Assembly (NCBI GenBank): GCA_001777915.1
Contig: MFFN01000004.1
Coordinates: forward strand, 227,632 to 291,631
Reading direction: 5' to 3'
DNA: 64,000 nt
Source: Candidatus Edwardsbacteria bacterium RifOxyA12_full_54_48
GTDB taxonomy: Bacteria; Edwardsbacteria; AC1; EtOH8
Shown in pieces: positions 58,926 through 64,000 of the stretch. The translations under genes and the position numbers were made by a program. Each line of letters opens with the position of its first letter. Position 1 is the stretch's first letter. The notes beneath the pieces are model-generated. The model was not told the origin of the DNA. It was given only the letters and a program-made list of their open reading frames with translations, and made no database searches.

Positions 58926-59579
58926 CTATCTTGTTTTCCCATCCAGCCACTTGCAACCATTGTAAAGCTCCCGGCGGTCCTTGGACCGGTGCCGGCCCTT
59001 GGTCACTATCAGGGTGTCCTCAATGCCGTGGGACATAAATTCCCAATGCATTTTTTTGTTGGCCTCCAGGTTCCAGTCCTTCTCCCGGGATATCAGATAA
59101 AAATAATGTCCTTTTAACGATTCCCACTTGGCCAGCCCCATGGCCCCGTCATGGGCGCAGATGCAGACCGCCCCTTTGAATTTGTCGGGATGCAGGAAGA
59201 CCTCCATCATGGCCTGCACCGCCTGCCCGGAAAAGCCGCAGATGAAGACCTTGGTAGTATCCACCGGATAATCGGCAATAAGCTTTTTATAAGTGACCAT
59301 GATATCGGCATCGTTCTGCCAGGCACTGCGGTGATTTTTTGTTTTGGCCGAGGTGCCGATCACCCAGCCCAGCCTGTCGGCGATGGCCCGGTTGGAATCC
59401 AGATCCTTTTGGGTGGCGCCGGTGCAGGAAGTGATGATCAGGGCCGGGGCGGGCTTTTTTATGTCCTGGGGAGCATAGAATAAATCCTGCTGGGCAAACA
59501 ATGTAGCTCCATTAAACAACAAAATTATGACACACAACTTTTGCCAGTTATTTCGCAATAATATTTTAACCACCCTCAT
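58926..59579 (-). CDS. Exported alpha/beta hydrolase (esterase-like)
   Basis: 217 aa. N-terminal signal peptide (LCVIILLFNGATLFAQ) and a hydrolase core with strand ALIITSCTGAT, nucleophile elbow G-F-S-G-Q (VFICGFSGQAVQAM) and a C-terminal His in KGRHRSKDRREL. It looks like a small secreted esterase or depolymerase; catalytic acid not identified with certainty. The start lies in a palindromic element: AGGAGGGG and the ATG at 59579 are part of the repeat (59569-59635), and upstream coding reads into repeat sequence. A TTG a few codons on is an alternative. Confidence 0.7.
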   Translation of the reverse strand: MRVVKILLRNNWQKLCVIILLFNGATLFAQQDLFYAPQDIKKPAPALIITSCTGATQKDLDSNRAIADRLGWVIGTSAKTKNHRSAWQNDADIMVTYKKLIADYPVDTTKVFICGFSGQAVQAMMEVFLHPDKFKGAVCICAHDGAMGLAKWESLKGHYFYLISREKDWNLEANKKMHWEFMSHGIEDTLIVTKGRHRSKDRRELYNGCKWLDGKTR

Positions 59580-59635
59580 CCCCTCCTTGATCAAGTAGAA
59601 GATCCGCCGTAGCGGAGAGGGGATTAAGGGGTGGT
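59569..59635. repeat. Palindromic element, copy 12, at the start of the hydrolase gene
   Basis: ACCACCCTCATCCCCTCC ... GGAGAGGGGATTAAGGGGTGGT, a long imperfect palindrome with inner segment TTGATCAAGTAGAAGATCC shared, inverted, with copy 13. Confidence 0.8.
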
Positions 59636-59686
59636 CAATGCCAGAGGCATATAACCACGATAGCTGTGCTATTCTCTTTGAAGCCG

Positions 59687-60886
59687 TCATCGTTTCAACA
59701 GACTTTTGATGTTCCTGCCGTATTTTGCCGGATAAGTTTTGATCAGCAGAACTTCCTGGCATTTATTGAAGGCGGCAAATTCTTTCAGAGCCGTACCCAG
59801 GACCGGAAAGAATTCTTCAAGATCGTCAATTTTCTTTTCGATATGCAGTGAATTGACGATCAATAATTTATTCTTACGGTCGGCCTTGGGGTCCAGCCGG
59901 CCAACCAGCTCGCCGTTCCACAATATCGGCAGGCTGAAATATCCGTATTTCCGTTTGGCGGCCGGGACATAGCATTCCAGGGTATATTCGAAATCGAATA
60001 TCTCTCTGGTGCGGTTCCTCAGGATGATCAGGTTGTCGAAGGGCGATAGCAGATGGACCTGGTGCTTGGCGCATTCTGATGTGTCGTCGATCCCGGCCAG
60101 GTCTTCCTTCAGAATATAATACTTCTTGGGCAGGCCCTCGATGGATATCTGGACTATCTCTCCGCTTTCCTCCAACTCCTTAAGCCATTTGCTCAGCCGG
60201 CCGGTGACATGCATGTATTTGTCTATGTCGCCCTCGCTGGCCGGGCCCATGGAGCCCAGGGCCCGTTTGATGAAAAAGTGCTTCTCCTCCCGCTCGCCGG
60301 GCAGGGAGATATCCAGGCCCGGGGGCAGCACCCGTTCGGTCAGGTCGTAGATACGCTGGAAATTCCTTCTCTCGCTGACCATCAATTCGCCGCGTAAAAA
60401 GAGTACCTCCAGGGCCATCTTCTCCGGCTTCCAGTCCCACCAGACCCCTTTCCGTTTGTTGCGGCCCTCGAAATCGCCGCCGGAAAGCGGGCCCTCTTCG
60501 GCCACCCGTTTCTTCACCCGGTCTATGATGTGTTTCTTTCCTTTTATCCAGGATGAAATGTACTTGCTGCGCCGGCCCTGCATGTGAGAAATATAGTAGC
60601 GATAGTCTTTGATCGGCAAATAACTGGCGGCATGGGCCCAGTATTCGAATATCTTCCGATCGTCTTTTTGCAATTGATGCAAGTGCTGCTGGCGGTATCC
60701 GCTGACCCTGGCATTGAGAGCCAAATGATGCGCCCTCTCGATGATATTGATGGTGTCTATCTGAACATAACCAAGATGGTCGATGGCCTGATATGTGCCT
60801 TCCTTGCCCTGCAGGGATGCGGGATCGTCCAGCAATTGCTTGTGCAGGTTGAGAGCTTTGGCCTGATGTAATGATATTTTAGGCAT
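59687..60886 (-). CDS. ycaQ: YcaQ/AlkX-family winged-helix DNA glycosylase-like protein
   Basis: 399 aa. Family hallmarks: Q-I-D in GYVQIDTINIIERAHHLAL, EYWAHAASYLPIKDY, and the C-terminal GRLDPKADRKN. YcaQ proteins unhook DNA interstrand crosslinks through tandem winged helices. No Shine-Dalgarno sequence is found; a perfect TATAAT (60891-60896) lies four bases before the ATG, so the mRNA may be leaderless. It is flanked by inverted copies of a palindromic element (59569 and 60941). Confidence 0.88.
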   Translation of the reverse strand: MPKISLHQAKALNLHKQLLDDPASLQGKEGTYQAIDHLGYVQIDTINIIERAHHLALNARVSGYRQQHLHQLQKDDRKIFEYWAHAASYLPIKDYRYYISHMQGRRSKYISSWIKGKKHIIDRVKKRVAEEGPLSGGDFEGRNKRKGVWWDWKPEKMALEVLFLRGELMVSERRNFQRIYDLTERVLPPGLDISLPGEREEKHFFIKRALGSMGPASEGDIDKYMHVTGRLSKWLKELEESGEIVQISIEGLPKKYYILKEDLAGIDDTSECAKHQVHLLSPFDNLIILRNRTREIFDFEYTLECYVPAAKRKYGYFSLPILWNGELVGRLDPKADRKNKLLIVNSLHIEKKIDDLEEFFPVLGTALKEFAAFNKCQEVLLIKTYPAKYGRNIKSLLKR

Positions 60887-60890
60887 CTAT

Positions 60891-60896
60891 ATTATA
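60891..60896 (-). promoter_or_regulatory. -10 box next to the ycaQ start
   Basis: TATAAT on the minus strand, four bases before the ATG at 60886; no clear -35 box. Confidence 0.45.
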
Positions 60897-60940
60897 ACCA
60901 TTCCCCGTCTTGGTATTTTTATCACTGCTTTTTATAATTT

Positions 60941-61009
60941 GACCTCCCCTGTCCCCTCTCCGCCACGGCGGATCTTCTACTTGATCAAGCAGGGGATTTA
61001 AGGGTGGTC
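60941..61009. repeat. Palindromic element, copy 13
   Basis: GACCTCCCCTGTCCCC flank; contains the same inner sequence as copy 12 in opposite orientation and ends GGGTGGTCA. Confidence 0.8.
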
Positions 61010-61028
61010 ATTCGATAAACATTATAAC

Positions 61029-61060
61029 AAAAGGCCGACCCCGTTGGGGATCGGCCTTTT
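61029..61060. terminator. Terminator between infB and ycaQ
   Basis: AAAAGGCCGA/TCGGCCTTTT with a GC-rich apex (CCCC/GGGG). Suited to the minus strand after infB and symmetric enough to act in both directions. Confidence 0.7.
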
Positions 61061-61097
61061 TATACCGTCTGCGGCCTCCTGCCTGGTTGTTAAACTT

Positions 61098-61162
61098 GAC
61101 CTCTCCCTGTCTAACGACATCCCTCTCCTGATTAATCAGGAGAGGGATTAAGAGTGAGGCCT
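61098..61162. repeat. Palindromic element, copy 14, abutting infB stop
   Basis: GACCTCTCCCTGTC flank, CCCTCTCCTGATTAATCAGGAGAGGG core (26-bp perfect palindrome), AAGAGTGAGGCC end running into the infB stop TAG (61161-61163). Confidence 0.85.
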
Positions 61163-63695
61163 ATTCCTGCTTGATCTCCTCTATGATGTAGGTCTCCACC
61201 ACGTCGCCCACCTTGATGTCGTTGAACTGGTCCAGCCCCAGGCCGCACTCGAAGCCGGTCTGCACCTCGCGGACGTCGTCCTTGAAGCGTTTGAGCGAGG
61301 CGAATTTTCCGTTGTACACCTCCACGTTGTCCCTTATAAGACGGACCTTGTGGGAGCGGGCGATGGTCCCGGACAGTACCTGGCAGCCGGCGATGGTGCC
61401 CACCCCGGATATCTTGTAGGTCTCCCGCACCTCCACCCGGCCCTGCACCACCTCCTTGAACACCGGGGCCAGCATCCCCTTCTGGGCCTTCTGCAGGTCC
61501 TCCAGGGCATCGTAGATGATGTTGTACATGCGGATCTCCACCCCCTCGTTCTCAGCCAGCTCCCGGGCCCGCTCCTCGGGCCGAACATGGAAGCCGATGA
61601 TGATGGCATTGGAGGCCTGGGCCAGCCGGACATCGGACTCGTTGATGGCGCCCACCCCCTTGTGGATGACCACCAGTTTGACCTTCTCGTTGGACATTTT
61701 GAACACCGAATCGCCGATGGCCTCGATGGAGCCGGCCATGTCGCCCTTGATCACCAGCTTCAGCTCCTGGATGGCGCCCTCCTGGATCTGGTCGTAGATG
61801 CCCTCCAGGGTGATCTTCTTGGCCGGACGGAACTCATGTTCCCGCTTCAGCTGCTGGCGGCGGTTGGCCATCTCCCTGGCGTCCGATTCAATCTGGTAAA
61901 CCTGGAATGAATCGCCGGCCATGGGGGCCCCCTCAAAGCCCTGCACCAGCACCGCACTGGACGGCCCGGCTTTAAGGATCTGCTTGCCGTGCTCGTCATA
62001 CATGGCCCTCACCCGGCCGCTGTACAATCCAGCTACAAAGGACTGGCCCTTCTCCAGGGTGCCCTGCTGAACCAGAACCGTGGCCAGGATCCCCTTGCCC
62101 TTGTCCAGCCGGGACTCTATCACCGTGCCCTTGGCCGGGCAGTCGGGGTTGGCTTGCAGTTCCAGCAGGTCGGCCTGCAACAGCACCATCTCCAGCAGTT
62201 TTTCCACGTTGAGGCCGGTCTTGGCCGAAACCTCCACGGCGATGGTCTTGCCTCCCCAGTCCTCCACCAATAAACCGACCTTGGAGAGATCCTGCTTGAC
62301 CCGGTTGGAGTCTGCCCCGGGCAGGTCTATTTTGTTGATGGCCACTATGATCGGCACCTTGGCCGCCTGGGCATGGTCTATGGCCTCCCTGGTCTGGGGC
62401 ATCAGCCCCTCGGTGGCGGCCACCACCAAAATTACGATATCGGTCACCTGGGCCCCCCTGGCCCGCATGGCGGTAAAGGCCTCGTGGCCCGGGGTGTCCA
62501 GAAAAGTTATCGAACCGTTGCTTATTTTCACCTCATAAGCCCCGATATGCTGGGTGATGCTGCCGTGCTCCCCTCCGGCCACATCGGTCTTGCGGATGGT
62601 GTCCAGCAGGGTGGTCTTGCCGTGATCCACGTGGCCCATCACCGTCACCACCGGAGGCCGCGGCTTCAGGTTTTCCGGGGAAAGCTTTTCCTCCTCCTTC
62701 TCCTCCGGCTGGTTGAATTCATCCTGCTCCTCCAGCGCATAGCCGAATTCATCGGCGATGGTGGCCAGGGTATCCAGGTCCAGACGCTGGTTGATGGTGA
62801 CCATCAAGCCCAGCCCCAAGGCCTTGGCGATCACCTCTCCCGGCTTGGCCCCTATGGCCTGGGCCAGATCGGCCACCGAAGAATACTCCGGCATTTTAAC
62901 GACCTTTTCGTCAACCGCCTCTGCCGACAGATCCCCCCGCTCCTTGTCTTTATAGGACCTGCGGGCTTTGCCCCTTTCGATGGCGGCCATGGTCTGCCTG
63001 ACCGTTGCGGCAATGGCCACATGGTCAACCGGCAGCTTTTTATCCTTATGTTTTTTCCGCTTGCGTTTTCTTTTCCGTTTTCCCAGCGCGTCCTCTTCCG
63101 CCAGCGGCTTGGGATAGGGGGTGGTCATCTCCTTGGGATAATCTATGGGAGTGGGCACGATCTTGGTGATCACCGGTTTGTGCACCACCGGCCTGGGTGG
63201 TACCGGCCTTCTTATCACCGGCTTAGCGCCCGAAACCGCCGCAACCCTTGATACGATAACCGGGGGAGCTTCCTCCACCGCCACCTTGGCCTCGGCTTTG
63301 ACCGTGGCTTCTTTTTTCTCCTGGATCTTCTTCTTCTGCTGTTGTTCCTGCTTGACCGCTTGCTTCTCCTCCTCGAACTTCAGCTTGACAGACTCCAGCA
63401 TATCATTGGTGACCAGGCTCATCCGGCTCTTGATATTGAAATTAAGCTCATTGAGCATGGACAGCAGGGCATCGGCCGATATCTTCAGATCCTTGGCCGC
63501 CTCAAAAACCTTCACCTCCTTGGCCGGTTTGGCGGCCTCGGCTTTCTTTTTGGCAACGGGCTTCTTCTGGGCCACTTCCGCTTTCTTGGCCACTTCTGTC
63601 TTTTTGACCACTTCTGTCTTCTTGACCGCTTCTTTCACCCCGGCTGCCTTGGCTGTCTTCTTGGCGGGCTTGGTGGTTTTCTTAGTCTCTGCCAT
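61161..63695 (-). CDS. infB: Translation initiation factor IF-2
   Basis: 844 aa. A long Lys/Ala/Val-rich, poorly structured N-terminus (about 1-250) with repeated VVKKTEVVKKTEVAKK-type units, the IF2 N-terminal domain (AAKDLKISADALLSMLNEL), then the GTPase domain with G1 GHVDHGKT, G3 DTPGHEA and G4 NKID, and the domains II-IV with the C-terminal GFECGLGLDQFNDIKVGD. IF-2 positions initiator tRNA on the ribosome. AGGAG precedes the ATG, 8 nt after the nusA stop, the conserved nusA-infB order without ylxR. Confidence 0.97.
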   Translation of the reverse strand: MAETKKTTKPAKKTAKAAGVKEAVKKTEVVKKTEVAKKAEVAQKKPVAKKKAEAAKPAKEVKVFEAAKDLKISADALLSMLNELNFNIKSRMSLVTNDMLESVKLKFEEEKQAVKQEQQQKKKIQEKKEATVKAEAKVAVEEAPPVIVSRVAAVSGAKPVIRRPVPPRPVVHKPVITKIVPTPIDYPKEMTTPYPKPLAEEDALGKRKRKRKRKKHKDKKLPVDHVAIAATVRQTMAAIERGKARRSYKDKERGDLSAEAVDEKVVKMPEYSSVADLAQAIGAKPGEVIAKALGLGLMVTINQRLDLDTLATIADEFGYALEEQDEFNQPEEKEEEKLSPENLKPRPPVVTVMGHVDHGKTTLLDTIRKTDVAGGEHGSITQHIGAYEVKISNGSITFLDTPGHEAFTAMRARGAQVTDIVILVVAATEGLMPQTREAIDHAQAAKVPIIVAINKIDLPGADSNRVKQDLSKVGLLVEDWGGKTIAVEVSAKTGLNVEKLLEMVLLQADLLELQANPDCPAKGTVIESRLDKGKGILATVLVQQGTLEKGQSFVAGLYSGRVRAMYDEHGKQILKAGPSSAVLVQGFEGAPMAGDSFQVYQIESDAREMANRRQQLKREHEFRPAKKITLEGIYDQIQEGAIQELKLVIKGDMAGSIEAIGDSVFKMSNEKVKLVVIHKGVGAINESDVRLAQASNAIIIGFHVRPEERARELAENEGVEIRMYNIIYDALEDLQKAQKGMLAPVFKEVVQGRVEVRETYKISGVGTIAGCQVLSGTIARSHKVRLIRDNVEVYNGKFASLKRFKDDVREVQTGFECGLGLDQFNDIKVGDVVETYIIEEIKQE

Positions 63696-63703
63696 AATAT
63701 CTC

Positions 63704-64000
63704 CTATTCCTGCCGTTCCGATGGTTCTCCGGCCTGGTGCTGCTCATCGTCATTGTCAGATCCTTTTTCTCCGTCGCTGCCGGATTCTTCGGCCGGATTC
63801 TCCTCGGCTTTGGCCGGGGTTCCCTCGGCGCCGGGCTCTGCCGGGGTCGATTCTTCCCCGCCGGCAGGCTGGTCGGGAGCCGGCCTATCGGCCGGCTTGG
63901 CCGGGGAGTTCTTCTCGTCAAAATGCATCAACTGGGCATCCTTGGCCTCCTTGGCGGCGGACAGCACCTTCTCGGCCGTCTTGGCGCCTATGCCATCGAT
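63704..64000 (-). CDS. nusA: Transcription factor NusA, C-terminal part (5' end outside window)
   Basis: Open to the window edge. The first visible residues IDGIGAKTAEKVLSAAKEAKDA are the helix-hairpin-helix at the end of NusA-type proteins, followed by a hydrophilic Glu/Pro/Ala tail (SPAKPADRPAPDQPAGG ... GEPSERQE). Adjacent to infB in the canonical order. About 99 codons are visible; the identification rests on this motif and on gene order. Confidence 0.75.
   Translation of the reverse strand: MDGIGAKTAEKVLSAAKEAKDAQLMHFDEKNSPAKPADRPAPDQPAGGEESTPAEPGAEGTPAKAEENPAEESGSDGEKGSDNDDEQHQAGEPSERQE

Overview
The window (about 58-60% G+C in most genes) looks like a chromosomal segment of a Gram-negative bacterium from a poorly cultured lineage of the FCB/candidate-phylum type. 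The reasons are Kdo/lipid A and heptose genes (waaA, rfaE1/hldA, lpxK), a TonB-dependent receptor, type IV pilus retraction ATPases, head-GIN adhesin-like proteins, and several secreted proteins ending in a FlgD-like/type IX-secretion-like C-terminal domain (W-D-G-R-D ... G-x-Y-F-Y ... K-K-M). No rRNA or tRNA gene was seen, so an exact phylum (Edwardsbacteria/TA06/WOR-3/Zixibacteria-like) is only a guess. No phage, transposase or CRISPR array was recognised.

Layout. 0.4-3.8 kb: two tandem pilT-type ATPases, then a free-standing radical SAM/SPASM protein. 3.8-8.3 kb: TPR protein (-), tex, a YjbQ-like protein, a deoxyribosyltransferase-like protein and a lipocalin. 8.4-16.7 kb: two adhesin-like head-GIN/DUF4097 proteins flanking a large GH13 enzyme and formate-THF ligase, then an inositol-monophosphatase-family gene. 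17-19.8 kb: TauE/SafE permease, minimal metalloprotease, a secreted repeat protein and a 30-codon membrane micro-ORF. 20.1-23.4 kb: ECF sigma factor, zinc-finger anti-sigma, membrane bactofilin-like protein and two PspC proteins (envelope stress set). 23.4-26.1 kb: an active/inactive M16 peptidase pair. 26.1-30.8 kb: remnant of a sorting domain, an unusual two-gene locus (LDELS-repeat protein plus cysteine/coiled-coil/TPR protein), nadA and lpxK. 30.9-34.2 kb: an output-less HAMP receptor with a 78-aa partner, waaA and rfaE1. 34.4-40.5 kb: an AT-richer operon of two large secreted proteins. 40.6-46 kb: phoH-pgpH-ybeY and a CorC/HlyC protein. 46.2-54 kb: DUF4037, a small hydrolase, a GT4-GH130 pair, a very AT-rich DUF5677 gene, a VOC protein and recO. 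54.2-64 kb (-): M3 peptidase, TonB receptor, alpha/beta hydrolase, YcaQ-like protein, infB and the 3' end of nusA.

Two things stand out. First, at least fourteen short nested palindromic repeats with a GACCYCACCC-type flank and a variable palindromic core sit almost exactly on gene ends. They supply stop codons and C-terminal residues (nadA, recO), abut stops (ybeY, GH130, infB, corC), supply a ribosome-binding site (DUF5677 gene), possibly a start codon (hydrolase at 59579), and in one case lie in frame inside a coding sequence (19422-19460). Second, several genes (GH13, ECF sigma factor, probably lpxK, recO, the DUF4037 gene and ycaQ) lack a Shine-Dalgarno sequence and have a -10 hexamer 4 to 9 nt before the ATG, so leaderless or near-leaderless transcription is likely. 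Strong sigma70-type promoters (TTGnnn-17/18-TAnnnT) could be read for a dozen transcription units and are listed.

No wholly new multi-gene system can be proved from sequence alone. The best candidates for something undescribed are the palindromic element family, the LDELS/TPR locus at 26758-28584, the output-less HAMP receptor pair at 30867-31927, the micro-ORF at 19729 and the free-standing radical SAM/SPASM gene at 2609.
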